Source of the DNA: Levilinea sp.
GTDB taxonomy: Bacteria; Chloroflexota; Anaerolineae; Anaerolineales; Anaerolineaceae
Assembly (NCBI GenBank): GCA_029975215.1
Contig: JARKPO010000067.1
Location: 62,001 to 126,000 of the forward strand
Direction: 5' to 3'
DNA length: 64,000 nucleotides
Positions 9,551 through 17,759 of the stretch are shown here, piece after piece; position 1 is the stretch's first letter, and each line of letters opens with the position of its first letter. A program made the translations under genes and the position numbers. A model generated the notes under the pieces. It had not been told where the DNA came from. It ran no database searches and saw only the letters and a list, made by a program, of their open reading frames with translations.

Positions 9551-9580
9551 ACTATACAACAACGGCGCGGCAAAAGTCAA
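9551..9580 (-). promoter_or_regulatory. Predicted sigma-70 promoter of the ABC operon
   Basis: On the minus strand -35 TTGACT (9580-9575) and -10 TATAGT (9556-9551) are separated by 18 nt. Transcription should begin near 9544, giving a leader of about 115 nt that contains the 14-bp hairpin. Confidence 0.7.
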
Positions 9581-9704
9581 TAAGTACAATGAATTCTAAT
9601 GCAATCCTAATCTATCGATACAGGGTTACAATAGATGTAGAAGGAGGCATTGATTGACGATCGAAACAAACATTGGAAATTGAGTCAAATAAATGATGTA
9701 CTTC

Positions 9705-9748
9705 TTTCAATTTGATAAAAAATTGAAACCGCACTTTCAAAAGAGTGC
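9705..9748 (+). repeat. Two tandem inverted repeats upstream of hppA
   Basis: TTTCAATTT (9705-9713) pairs with AAATTGAAA (9720-9728), 9 bp with a 6-nt loop. GCACTTT (9731-9737) pairs with AGAGTGC (9742-9748), 7 bp with one G-U and a 4-nt loop. They lie 50-95 nt before the hppA start and may be leader structures or operator sites. Confidence 0.5.
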
Positions 9749-9798
9749 AAAAAACCACAGTGTCTTAAGTTCATATCCTTATATCGTGCGGAGGAACC

Positions 9799-12117
9799 AT
9801 GGATCTTAATCTGTTAGGCCTTGCGAGGCACGGTTTAAATAACTTCGAGCAAATTGCTATTGTCGGAGTTATGATAACCGCATTCATCAGCCTGCTTTAC
9901 GCATGGCTGCTGCGAGGTACCGTCCTGAACAAGGACAAGGGCACCGAGAAGATGCAGGAAGTTTGGAACGCGATTCGTATTGGCGCGGACAGCTATTTGA
10001 ATCGCCAGTTCAAAACAATTCTGCCTGCAATTCTTCTTTTGACGGTCGCGCTGTTTTTAAGCGTGTACATTGTGCCGCCAACGGCGGAAGCGGTGGAAGA
10101 ATTCCCCGAAAACACCACTTTCATCATCGCAGTTGGCCGCACAGTGGCGTTTGTAATGGGCGCCTTCTTCTCGCTGTTGGTGGGTCAACTGGGCATGCGT
10201 ATGGCAATTCAAGCCAATGTACGCGCAGCCTCTGCGGCTCGCCGCGGCTTTAATGAAGCGCTTTCTATCGCTTATTATGCCGGGACGATCACGGGGATGT
10301 TGACGGATGGTCTGGGTTTGTTTGGCGGCACGATCATCTTCATTATCTTTGGTCGGGCTGCACCCGATGCATTATTGGGGTTTGGCTTCGGCGGTACGCT
10401 GTTGGCGTTATTCATGCGCGTGGGCGGCGGTATCTTCACCAAGGCGGCGGATGTAGGCGCGGACCTGGTGGGTAAGGTTGAAAAAGACATTCCCGAAGAT
10501 GACCCGCGCAATGCAGCGGTGATCGCGGACCTGGTGGGCGACAATGTGGGTGACTGCGCCGGTATGGCCGCGGATATTTTCGAAAGCTATGAAGTTACCA
10601 TTGTTTCCGGCTTGATCCTGGGCCTTGCTCTGGTGGCGATTGACACATCGGATCTGAAACTGCGCTGGATCGTTTACCCGTTGATCATCCGCGCGGTAGG
10701 CGTGATCAGCTCGATTTTGGGTACGTTCACTGTTCCGATCTGGGAAAAATTCCCGATCAAATTCCTGCGGGCACATGACGCGGAAGAAGCTATGTTCCGC
10801 TCGTACGAAGTCTCCAGCGTTAACACGGTGTTGTGGGCCTTCGTGATTGCGATGGTGTACGCCAAAGATTGGCGGTTGGGCATGCTGACCACGATCGGCG
10901 TAGCGCTTGCGGTGGTCTTCAACCCGCTGACCTCGTACTTCACCTCGACGCGGCGCGCTCCGGTTCAGGAAATTGTCAAATCCACCAAGACTGGTCCGGC
11001 GACCACGATTCTCTCAGGTCTGTCGGTAGGCATGGAATCGAGTGTGTGGGCGCTGGTGGTGGTTGCGACCAGCTTCGTGATGGCTATTTTCCTGTATGGA
11101 AATGAATCGAACCCCACCTATGTTTTGTACGCGGTAGCGATGGTGGGTATTGGTATGTTGAGCCACACCGGCAACAATGTGGCGATGGATTCCTACGGAC
11201 CGATTTCAGACAATGCGAACGGCGTTGGCGAAATGGCCTGGCACGGCATGGAAGACGAGAACACCTTGAAGGCGCGCCAGATTATGGCCGACCTGGATGC
11301 GGTGGGCAACACGACCAAAGCCATTACCAAGGGTGTGGCTATTGCATCGGCGGTAATTGCTGCGGTGAGCCTGTTTGCTTCGTATATCACCGATGTGGGC
11401 CGGGTGCAGGATCAGTTAGGTTTGATCCGCATGGACGCGATCCGCGTTTCGGATACCAAGGTGTTCGTTGGCTTACTGTTGGGCGGCGCGCTGCCCTGGT
11501 TGTTCAGCTCACTGTCGATTAAAGCCGTGTCTCGCGCGGCGGGCCAGATTGTGGAAGAGGTGCGCAAGCAGTTCCGCATCCCTGGGATCATGGAAGGCAC
11601 GAAGACCCCAGATTATGCTCAGGTGGTGGCGATTTCCACGGCCTCCTCTCAGAAAGAATTGATCCCGCTGGCGACCATTTCGGTGGTGATGCCGCTTTTG
11701 GTGGGTCTGGTGCTGCAGGTTGAGGCGCTGGGCGGCTTTTTGGCGGGCGTGATTCTGAGCGGTCAACTGTTGGCAGTGTTCATGGCCAATGCGGGCGGCG
11801 CCTGGGATAACAGTAAAAAGGCGATCGAAGACGAGCCTCGCAACCTGGAGAAGAACACGGGTAAGGGTTCGGAGCGCCATAAAGCTGGCGTGGTGGGCGA
11901 TACGGTGGGCGATCCGTTGAAAGATACGGCTGGCCCGGCTTTGAACCCGATGATCAAAGTGGTGAATATGGTCAGCCTGTTGGCTGCTCCGATCATTGTT
12001 CAGCACCGCGAATTGGGTGTGGTCGGATGGCTGGTGGTGGCTGGTCTGGCTGCCGCGTTGGTGTGGGCGATCTGGCAGAGCAAGAAGCCGATGGCCGAGC
12101 TGCCTGTGGCGGAATAG
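9799..12117 (+). CDS. hppA: Membrane-bound proton-pumping pyrophosphatase
   Basis: 772 aa with about 16 membrane segments. It couples pyrophosphate hydrolysis to ion pumping across the cytoplasmic membrane. The catalytic loops are present: ADVGADLVGKVEKDIPEDDP, LVGDNVGDCAGMAAD and DTVGDPLKDTAGPALNP. The block GNTTKAITKG carries Lys where K+-dependent enzymes have Ala (GNTTAAIGKG), the known marker of K+-independent, H+-pumping forms. The start ATG has GGAGGAA upstream. It is a single-gene unit: divergent from the ABC operon and closed by a strong terminator. K+ independence is inferred from the motif. Confidence 0.96.
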   Translation: MDLNLLGLARHGLNNFEQIAIVGVMITAFISLLYAWLLRGTVLNKDKGTEKMQEVWNAIRIGADSYLNRQFKTILPAILLLTVALFLSVYIVPPTAEAVEEFPENTTFIIAVGRTVAFVMGAFFSLLVGQLGMRMAIQANVRAASAARRGFNEALSIAYYAGTITGMLTDGLGLFGGTIIFIIFGRAAPDALLGFGFGGTLLALFMRVGGGIFTKAADVGADLVGKVEKDIPEDDPRNAAVIADLVGDNVGDCAGMAADIFESYEVTIVSGLILGLALVAIDTSDLKLRWIVYPLIIRAVGVISSILGTFTVPIWEKFPIKFLRAHDAEEAMFRSYEVSSVNTVLWAFVIAMVYAKDWRLGMLTTIGVALAVVFNPLTSYFTSTRRAPVQEIVKSTKTGPATTILSGLSVGMESSVWALVVVATSFVMAIFLYGNESNPTYVLYAVAMVGIGMLSHTGNNVAMDSYGPISDNANGVGEMAWHGMEDENTLKARQIMADLDAVGNTTKAITKGVAIASAVIAAVSLFASYITDVGRVQDQLGLIRMDAIRVSDTKVFVGLLLGGALPWLFSSLSIKAVSRAAGQIVEEVRKQFRIPGIMEGTKTPDYAQVVAISTASSQKELIPLATISVVMPLLVGLVLQVEALGGFLAGVILSGQLLAVFMANAGGAWDNSKKAIEDEPRNLEKNTGKGSERHKAGVVGDTVGDPLKDTAGPALNPMIKVVNMVSLLAAPIIVQHRELGVVGWLVVAGLAAALVWAIWQSKKPMAELPVAE

Positions 12118-12140
12118 CACCGAAGCAGATTTTCCGAATC

Positions 12141-12180
12141 AGCTGGAACAGGCGTTGTTCTGCCTGTTCCAGCTTTTTTT
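12141..12180 (+). terminator. Rho-independent terminator of hppA
   Basis: AGCTGGAACAGGC (12141-12153) and GCCTGTTCCAGCT (12162-12174) form a perfect 13-bp stem with an 8-nt loop followed by TTTTTT, 24 nt after the hppA stop. Its end touches the stop codon of the convergent pseudouridine synthase gene. Confidence 0.95.
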
Positions 12181-12862
12181 ACCGTGATTGGCGCAAGGTC
12201 TGGAGAGCGGCGACAAAATCCGCAGGGGTGGGCGCTTGAAGGGTGAGGGGTTGGAGGTTGAGGGGGTGGGTGAGGTGAATTTGGGCTGCGTGCAAAGCCA
12301 ACCGTTGGATGGGTGGGGTGGGGGGGGAAGGGGAATCGGGGGAAAAATAAAGGGGATCTTGCAGGATAGGGTGGCCAATGGAAAAGAGATGGGCGCGGAT
12401 TTGGTGCGTGTAGCCACTGTGGGGCGAGCATTCTACCAATGCGCAGTCGTCAAAGCGCTCAAGGACGCGTAAATCGGTGCGGGCTGGTCGGCCGTGGGCG
12501 GGGTCGACAATGGTGCGGTGGCGGCGGCCGACATTGATGCGCAGGGGGCGGTTGACGCTGATCGTTTCCCAGGGGGGCTGACCGAGGCAGATGGCCAGAT
12601 AACTCTTTTGCACCTGGCGCTGTTCAAAGGCGAGGCTGAGCTTTTGGTGGGCCAGGGCGGATTTTGCAAACAATACCAGGCCGCTTGTGTCTTTATCCAA
12701 ACGGTGAACAATCCAGGCCTGACCGAGATATTGCACAACCTGGGCGTAAAGATGGGGAAGCTGAGACTGATATCCATCCTGAATGGTCAGTAAACCGGCG
12801 GGTTTGTTGACGGCCAGGATCGATTCATCCTCAAACAAGATTTCCAGCGGGGCAGGCGTCAT
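12179..12862 (-). CDS. RluA-family pseudouridine synthase
   Basis: 227 aa enzyme that isomerises uridine to pseudouridine in RNA. The catalytic motif HRLDKDTSGLVLFAK places the nucleophilic Asp at residue 56. VNKPAGLLT near residue 18 and the binding block SGYTHQIRAHL near 149 are also present. There is no S4 domain, as in the short RluA/TruC/RluF-like members, so the target site cannot be named. The C-terminal part contains an unusual Pro/Ser-rich insert (about 174-188, SPDSPSPPTPP), which is the coding side of a G-rich DNA run. No Shine-Dalgarno is visible; TACAAT lies 6 nt before the ATG. Confidence 0.9.
   Translation of the reverse strand: MTPAPLEILFEDESILAVNKPAGLLTIQDGYQSQLPHLYAQVVQYLGQAWIVHRLDKDTSGLVLFAKSALAHQKLSLAFEQRQVQKSYLAICLGQPPWETISVNRPLRINVGRRHRTIVDPAHGRPARTDLRVLERFDDCALVECSPHSGYTHQIRAHLFSIGHPILQDPLYFSPDSPSPPTPPIQRLALHAAQIHLTHPLNLQPLTLQAPTPADFVAALQTLRQSR
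12311..12342 (+). other. G-run cluster with G-quadruplex potential
   Basis: Five runs of three or more G on the plus strand lie within 32 nt, separated by 1-4 nt. They are on the template strand of the pseudouridine synthase gene, where they encode a Pro-rich insert. Confidence 0.6.
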
Positions 12863-12868
12863 GCCTTG

Positions 12869-12874
12869 ATTGTA
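12869..12874 (-). promoter_or_regulatory. -10 box, leaderless candidate for the RluA-family gene
   Basis: TACAAT on the minus strand ends 6 nt before the ATG at 12862. There is no Shine-Dalgarno sequence and no recognisable -35. Confidence 0.45.
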
Positions 12875-12897
12875 CTGGATAAGCGCAGAATCGCCCT

Positions 12898-13188
12898 TTA
12901 CTTAGTGAAGTAGGTGTAGGCAGGGCGACCGTTTTCATCCAGATAGGCTTCATATTCCACATCCATCGCGTCGCTGACATAACGCAGCACCTCTTCGCGG
13001 CCGCCTTCGTATACCCTGCCGGTAAAACCAATCAACCAATCGGAAAACAATTCGTAATAGGTATGATCGGTGAACAGCAGAAAGACCTGCATCCCAAAGC
13101 CGATGCCTTTTTTTGGGCCTTTTTTCCGTTTTACGATGACGCGCTCAATGGTTTTGCCGGTGATTTCTTCAATCCCTTTAGCTCCCAT
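12898..13188 (-). CDS. Small conserved-looking protein of unknown function
   Basis: 96 aa, not recognised. It begins MGAKGIEEITGKTIERVIVK, then has a very basic stretch KRKKGPKKG and a hydrophobic/aromatic core (FLLFTDHTYYELFSDWLIGF), and ends YEAYLDENGRPAYTYFTK. It looks like a compact mixed alpha/beta domain, not a membrane protein. The start ATG at 13188 is chosen because GGGAGG lies 7 nt upstream; a longer reading frame to 13419 exists but overlaps the divergent ABM gene. It is divergent from the ABM/Fe-ADH pair and upstream of the pseudouridine synthase gene. Confidence 0.7.
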   Translation of the reverse strand: MGAKGIEEITGKTIERVIVKRKKGPKKGIGFGMQVFLLFTDHTYYELFSDWLIGFTGRVYEGGREEVLRYVSDAMDVEYEAYLDENGRPAYTYFTK

Positions 13189-13290
13189 AATCTGCCTCCC
13201 TCTTGTTTTGGGTAAATGGAAGATCCTATCTATAATTATATGCAGAATGGCAGATGTGAGCTGCACCAAAAAGAAGTGAAAGGAGGAAGG

Positions 13291-13614
13291 ATGCATATTC
13301 TTCTGGTGAACATTCGGGTGAAGGCAGAAAAGATCGAAGATTTTATCGCTGCCAGCGCAGAGAACGCCCGCAACAGCCGCAAAGAAACGGGGATCGTGCG
13401 CTTTGACTTGATCCAGCAAAAAGACGATCCGGCCAATTTTGTCCTTCTGGAAGTATATCGAACACCGGGAGATCAGGCATTACACCGGGAGACGGCTCAT
13501 TACCTGGCCTGGCGGGCTGCCGTGGACAGCATGATGGACGGCCCGCGGACAGGGCTGACGTACCGCAGTCTGAATACGCCGGATGAGGCCTGGGGTTATG
13601 GAATGGAAATTTGA
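13291..13614 (+). CDS. Antibiotic-biosynthesis-monooxygenase (ABM/LsrG-like) domain protein
   Basis: 107 aa with the ABM ferredoxin-like pattern: MHILLVNIRVKAEKIEDF, a central RKETGIVRFDLIQQKDDP and the strand FVLLEVYRTPGDQALH, then HRETAHYLAWR. The family contains cofactor-free monooxygenases, LsrG-type isomerases and haem-degrading enzymes, so the exact reaction cannot be stated. The start at 13291 has AAAGGAGG upstream. The end overlaps the start of the Fe-ADH gene by 17 nt, so the two are translationally coupled and probably act in one pathway on a small carbonyl compound. Confidence 0.85.
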   Translation: MHILLVNIRVKAEKIEDFIAASAENARNSRKETGIVRFDLIQQKDDPANFVLLEVYRTPGDQALHRETAHYLAWRAAVDSMMDGPRTGLTYRSLNTPDEAWGYGMEI

Positions 13615-14764
13615 TTTTGCGACCGCAGGGTCAATCCACTTTGGCTGTGGGAAAATCAAGGGAATCGTTGATCTGCTGACCCGAGTGGACGGCCCTGTAT
13701 TGGTTGTGCACGGGAAAAATGCGGAGGCTGCCTCACAGCTTACTCGGCAGTTGGACTCGTCTGGGTTAGCGTGGGAGTCTTTTGTGATCTCCGGCGAACC
13801 GGCGGTTGACACAGCTGCACAGGGGGCAGAGGCGGCGCGGAAGCTGGGCGCGGGCCAGGTGGCGGCGGTGGGCGGAGGGAGCGTAATGGATGCTGGGAAG
13901 GCAATTGCTGCCCTGGCTACCAATCCTGGGCCGCCGAGCGATTACCTGGAGGTAGTGGGAAGGAATTTGCCACTGACTCATCGCCCCTTACCGATCACTG
14001 CAATCCCAACCACGGCAGGAACCGGCAGCGAGGTGACGCGCAATGCGGTGTTGGCCGTACCAGAAGCGCGAGTGAAGGTGAGCCTGCGCAGTCATTGGCT
14101 GCTGCCGCAGGCGGCGGTGGTGGACCCGACACTAACGGTGAGCGTGCCCCCGGCGGTGACGGCGGCGACGGGGATGGATGCGCTGACGCAGGTGCTGGAA
14201 CCTGTCCTGAGCCTGCGCGCCAATCCTATGACAGATTTATTGTGTGAAGAAGGATTGCGCGTGGGCTGCAATGCGCTGATGTCGGCGTATGAAGACGGGC
14301 AAAATTTAGAAGCCAGAACGAAGATGGCCTGGGTTAGTCTGTTGGGCGGGCTGGCTCTGGCCAATGCGGGTTTGGGCGCTGTACATGGACTTGCGGGGCC
14401 GATTGGGGGGATGTGTGCGGCAGGCCACGGGGAAATTTGCGCGGCGCTTTTGGCGGCGGTGACACGAGTGAACCTGCGCTGCGCTGCGGCTGGGCGAGGC
14501 AGCCCTGAGCTTGTGCGAAGGTTTGATCAAGTTGGCAAATGGTTGACCGGATCGGAACATGCTTCGGCAGAAGATGGGGTGCGGAAGCTGCAGGCCATGC
14601 GCAAAGCGCTGCATATTCGCGGTCTGGCAGCCCTGGGGGTGAAACGAGAGGACTTTGGCACAATTATTAAGAAAGCCCAGGTTGCCAGCAGTATGCGCGC
14701 TAACCCGATTCAATTGCAACCGGACGAGCTGATGGAAATCTTGGAAGAGGGATCTGAATCTTAA
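13598..14764 (+). CDS. Iron-containing alcohol dehydrogenase family protein, altered metal site
   Basis: 388 aa NAD(P)-dependent group III dehydrogenase fold. The nucleotide-binding GGGSVMDAGKAIAA and the start of the metal domain TGMDALTQ are clear. In the FucO reference the metal ligands are D196, H200, H263 and H277. Here the Asp and the last two His are kept (VHG and GHG), but the second ligand is Gln (codon 198) and the conserved His in the VHGMAHP block is Gly (codon 267). I recall similar sequences in a subfamily from other phyla, so this is likely a real subfamily and not decay. ATG at 13583 is an alternative start. It overlaps the ABM gene and ends at a terminator. Confidence 0.88.
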   Translation: MEWKFDFATAGSIHFGCGKIKGIVDLLTRVDGPVLVVHGKNAEAASQLTRQLDSSGLAWESFVISGEPAVDTAAQGAEAARKLGAGQVAAVGGGSVMDAGKAIAALATNPGPPSDYLEVVGRNLPLTHRPLPITAIPTTAGTGSEVTRNAVLAVPEARVKVSLRSHWLLPQAAVVDPTLTVSVPPAVTAATGMDALTQVLEPVLSLRANPMTDLLCEEGLRVGCNALMSAYEDGQNLEARTKMAWVSLLGGLALANAGLGAVHGLAGPIGGMCAAGHGEICAALLAAVTRVNLRCAAAGRGSPELVRRFDQVGKWLTGSEHASAEDGVRKLQAMRKALHIRGLAALGVKREDFGTIIKKAQVASSMRANPIQLQPDELMEILEEGSES

Positions 14765-14793
14765 AAGGCGCCGCGGAGGCGCCTTTTATTTTT
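14763..14793. terminator. Bidirectional terminator between Fe-ADH and degV
   Basis: AAAAGGCGCC and GGCGCCTTTT form a 10-bp stem with a 5-nt loop. T-rich sequence follows on the plus strand (TTTTATTTTTT), and TTTT ends the stem on the minus strand, so it can serve both convergent genes. Confidence 0.9.
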
Positions 14794-14811
14794 TATATAG
14801 AGCAGGGATTA

Positions 14812-15663
14812 CTAAACGTTATCTTCTTCCGCGAAGAAGGATACAGCCAGCACGCCCGGTCCAGCGTGAACGAGGATGGCGGGCGGCATGAGGTAGAGGG
14901 GAACATTGGCGACGGCGAGCTGGGTGCTGAGCTGCTCGGCGAGGGCTTTGGCCTCTTCTTCGGCTTCACCGCGCATGACCGACAGGTAGCCAGGTTTGGA
15001 TTTGGGGTATTTCTCCTCGACGATCTCGATCAGGCGAGCGAGGGCGCGCTTCTTCGTGCGCTGGCTTTCAAAAGGTTCCGCGCGGCCGTTGCGCAGGGTG
15101 AGAATGGGTTTGACCTGTAGAATGCTGCCGACTAAGGCTGCAGCGCCGCCGATGCGGCCGCCTTTGTACAGATATTCGAGGGTGTCGACGAGGAAGTAGA
15201 TGTGGTGGCGGCGGGACATTTGCCCCAACTTATCCATGATGGTATCTGCATCCAGGCCTTCTTTGGCCCATTCATTGGCCTGCAGCACCATAGAGGCCAA
15301 GCCGCCGGCGATGGTGCGGGTGTCAAAGACGCGGATATCGGCACCGGGAAAATCCTGAGCAGCGATGGTAGCGCTACGTACCGTTCCGGATACCTCTGCA
15401 GACGGACAGATGACGATGACCGATTCACCTTTTTCCACAGCTTCTTGATAGATGGGGTTGTAGAGGGCGGGCGGGGGCGCGGCGGTTTTCGGAAGAGATG
15501 GCGAAGTCCGCAGTTTGGCAAGGAAAGTCTTGGTGTCAATTTCGGTGTCATCCCGATAGTTTTCGTTTCCAAAAACAATGATTTGCGGAATGAAGGGGAT
15601 GCCCAATTGGGCGGCCTGTTCGAGGGTGAGGCCTGAAGTGGTGTCTGTTACGATTTTGACCAT
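14812..15663 (-). CDS. DegV-family fatty-acid-binding protein
   Basis: 283 aa. DegV/FakB proteins bind a fatty acid and present it to a kinase in phospholipid synthesis. The N-terminal block VKIVTDTTSGLTLEQAAQLGI with the conserved TDTTS, the VIVICPSAEVSGTV segment, the FDTRTIAGGLASMV segment and the later GGRIGGAAALVGSILQVKPIL all fit. The start at 15663 is preferred over an upstream ATG (15771) because AAAGGAAA is well placed and the extension would run into prs. No fatty-acid kinase gene (fakA) is in the window. It follows prs by about 55 nt on the same strand. Confidence 0.93.
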   Translation of the reverse strand: MVKIVTDTTSGLTLEQAAQLGIPFIPQIIVFGNENYRDDTEIDTKTFLAKLRTSPSLPKTAAPPPALYNPIYQEAVEKGESVIVICPSAEVSGTVRSATIAAQDFPGADIRVFDTRTIAGGLASMVLQANEWAKEGLDADTIMDKLGQMSRRHHIYFLVDTLEYLYKGGRIGGAAALVGSILQVKPILTLRNGRAEPFESQRTKKRALARLIEIVEEKYPKSKPGYLSVMRGEAEEEAKALAEQLSTQLAVANVPLYLMPPAILVHAGPGVLAVSFFAEEDNV

Positions 15664-15718
15664 TGCAAATTTCCTTTCGGCAAGATGATTGGATGGATCG
15701 GCTGGATGAAGATGGGAA

Positions 15719-16669
15719 TCAAGATAAAACAAGCCGCTCTGAAATGCTGCGCCCATGGTGGATGCGGTCAATAATATCAGCCAGCAGGGGCGCGATGGAT
15801 AAGATTTCCACTTTTTCTGAGCGTTTGAAGGGAGCGACAGGCAAGGTGTTGGTGACTACCAGTTTTTCAATGCGTTCATGGCTTGCAAGGATCCCCAAAG
15901 CGGGGGGCAGCAGGACCGGGTGGGTGATGGCAAAATAGGCTTTGCCCTCAGCACCTTGATCATACAAGGTATCAATTTGCTTTAAAACACTACCACTGGC
16001 AATGATATCATCAATGACAATGGGCCGACGGCCTTTAATATCCCCTACGACATGGGTAGTGCGCGTTTCCTGGAAATTGGTGCGGCGCTTATGCATGACC
16101 ACCAGGGGCAGGTTTAGAAACTCTGCAAATTTTCCGGCAAGCCCCGCACGGCCGACATCGGGTGAAACCACGGCACAATCCGCAAATTCTGGGCGACGGA
16201 AGTATTCTCCCAGTACGGGAATAGCGCTGAGTGGGTCCACAGGGATGTTGAAGTAGCCTTGAGAGGCAGGATTGTGGATATCTACAAAGACCACGCGGTT
16301 GACACCCTCAGCCTCCAGCAAGGTGGCTACCACACGAGCGCTGATTGATTCGCGACCTTTGGCCATGCGGTCCTGACGGGCATAGGGGAAATAAGGGATG
16401 ACTGCGGTTACGGTGTGGGCGCTGGCACGGCGAAACGCGTCCAAATACAGCAAAAGCTCCATGAGATTGTCATTTACTGGCTCACCACAGGGTTGGATGA
16501 GGAAAATATCCTGATCGCGGACATTCTCCTCAATCATGACGTGAATTTCGCTGTCGGGAAGATGCCTTGTGGTGGAGCGGCCCAGGGGGACGCCCAGGAT
16601 ATCAGCGATCTCGATGGCCAACTGGGGATGGGCAGATCCGGTGAAAATTCGCAGAGGATGCGAAGACAT
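15719..16669 (-). CDS. prs: Ribose-phosphate pyrophosphokinase (PRPP synthetase)
   Basis: 316 aa, normal length. It makes PRPP from ribose 5-phosphate and ATP for nucleotide, His and Trp synthesis. [25 protein letters not shown] is the ATP/Mg loop and [13 protein letters not shown] the metal/ribose region. The flexible loop [13 protein letters not shown] and [20 protein letters not shown] follow. The PRPP loop normally reads VDD-x-x-D/S-TGGT; here it is [10 protein letters not shown], with Ala and Ser-Val at usually conserved places, so it may be a divergent or regulatory paralogue. It sits 9 nt after the P1 peptidase gene on the same strand. Confidence 0.9.
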   Translation of the reverse strand: MSSHPLRIFTGSAHPQLAIEIADILGVPLGRSTTRHLPDSEIHVMIEENVRDQDIFLIQPCGEPVNDNLMELLLYLDAFRRASAHTVTAVIPYFPYARQDRMAKGRESISARVVATLLEAEGVNRVVFVDIHNPASQGYFNIPVDPLSAIPVLGEYFRRPEFADCAVVSPDVGRAGLAGKFAEFLNLPLVVMHKRRTNFQETRTTHVVGDIKGRRPIVIDDIIASGSVLKQIDTLYDQGAEGKAYFAITHPVLLPPALGILASHERIEKLVVTNTLPVAPFKRSEKVEILSIAPLLADIIDRIHHGRSISERLVLS

Positions 16670-16678
16670 GGAGAGCCT

Positions 16679-17674
16679 TTATAGGACTAACGAGGAATGA
16701 GAAGGAAGTCCGCCGGCGGGGGCGGCCGCCAGGACGGCGTTTACCACAGCCTGGGCAACCACATGGACGCTAAATGCGCCTACCAGGTTGACATCCGCTT
16801 TCTTTTTGCCGGTTGCCAGGGCAAAGACTGTGTCGCCATCGAGCATGGTGTGGGCGGGACGGATGGTGAGGGCCAGGCCGTTGTGGGCCATTTGCGCGAC
16901 TTTGTTAGCTTCCTCTTTGGTGAGTTTCGCGTTGGTGGCGATTGCCCCAATGACGGTATTATGGCCGGCGGTGAAGTTAAGAATGGCTCGACCAGCGAAG
17001 GTGCGCATGACGGCTTCGGTATCGGCGAAAATTTCGCCGCTGCCCACGCGGATACCGCCGATGGTTGTGGTGCGAGCCCCAGCCAGGATCTGCTGGGTTT
17101 GGGGATCCACAATATCGCCAAAGGCGTTGACGGCGATGATGGCGGCGACTTTGATACCGCCGCCAATCTCCAGAGAGGCCGTGCCGATACCCGATTTGAC
17201 AGCGTTGGCTGGGCCTAAGATTTTCCCAACGGTTGCGCCTGTGCCCGCACCAAAATTTCCTTGCTGCGGCGGCTGTGTGGAGGCGGCCAGGGCGGCCTGG
17301 TAGCCCATATCGGCATCTGGGCGGCGCGAAGGACTGCCGATGCCGAGGTCGTATAAAACAGCAGCGGGAACGATGGGAACCCTGGCGAAACCGGTGTCAA
17401 AGCCAATCTTTTGCTCTTCTAAATAGCGCATGACACCTGAGGCGCAATCCAACCCAAAAGCAGAGCCGCCGGTAAGGACGACAGCATGCACGGCATTCAC
17501 CAGATGCATAGGCCGGAGCAGGTCTGTTTCGCGCGTGCCGGGTGCGCCGCCGCGTTGATCCACGCCGCAGACTGCGCCATCTTCTGCTAGGATCACCGTG
17601 CAGCCGGTGAGAGCCTGGAGATCTTGGGCTTGACCTACTCGTATGCCTGGGATGTCGGTGATGGCATTATTCAT
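16679..17674 (-). CDS. P1-family (DmpA-like) aminopeptidase
   Basis: 331 aa N-terminal-nucleophile type hydrolase of the DmpA/L-aminopeptidase D-esterase family, made as a precursor that cleaves itself. ITDIPGIRVGQAQD at the start and VLTGGSAFGLDCASGV near 66-81 are family marks. The autocleavage region is GHNTVIGAIATNAKLTKEEA, predicted to cut before Thr240, which then becomes the nucleophile. No signal peptide is seen, so it is likely cytosolic. The start ATG at 17674 has AGGGTG upstream. It precedes prs and is probably in one transcript with it. Natural substrates (beta-peptides, amino amides or small peptides) cannot be told from sequence. Confidence 0.9.
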   Translation of the reverse strand: MNNAITDIPGIRVGQAQDLQALTGCTVILAEDGAVCGVDQRGGAPGTRETDLLRPMHLVNAVHAVVLTGGSAFGLDCASGVMRYLEEQKIGFDTGFARVPIVPAAVLYDLGIGSPSRRPDADMGYQAALAASTQPPQQGNFGAGTGATVGKILGPANAVKSGIGTASLEIGGGIKVAAIIAVNAFGDIVDPQTQQILAGARTTTIGGIRVGSGEIFADTEAVMRTFAGRAILNFTAGHNTVIGAIATNAKLTKEEANKVAQMAHNGLALTIRPAHTMLDGDTVFALATGKKKADVNLVGAFSVHVVAQAVVNAVLAAAPAGGLPSHSSLVL

Positions 17675-17759
17675 TTACACCCTGCTTGGGGCCGGTTCCT
17701 GATGATGGGGGACTCTTCGGTCTTGATTCACAGATCGTAGATGAAGAGAAAGTCTGAGT

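Larger units (their letters stand above)
9430..9798. other. Divergent intergenic region between the ABC operon and hppA
   Basis: 369 nt without a gene. It holds the minus-strand promoter and leader hairpin of the ABC operon (listed separately), a plus-strand TTGACA at 9525 with a poorly spaced TATACA at 9553 (22 nt), and two tandem inverted repeats just before hppA. I could not identify a convincing hppA promoter. The region is AT-rich from about 9580 to 9790. Confidence 0.6.

Noticed and set aside
9525..9558. TTGACA...TATACA as an hppA promoter on the plus strand
   Set aside because: The spacing is 22 nt, too long for a sigma-70 promoter, and the boxes overlap the better minus-strand promoter.
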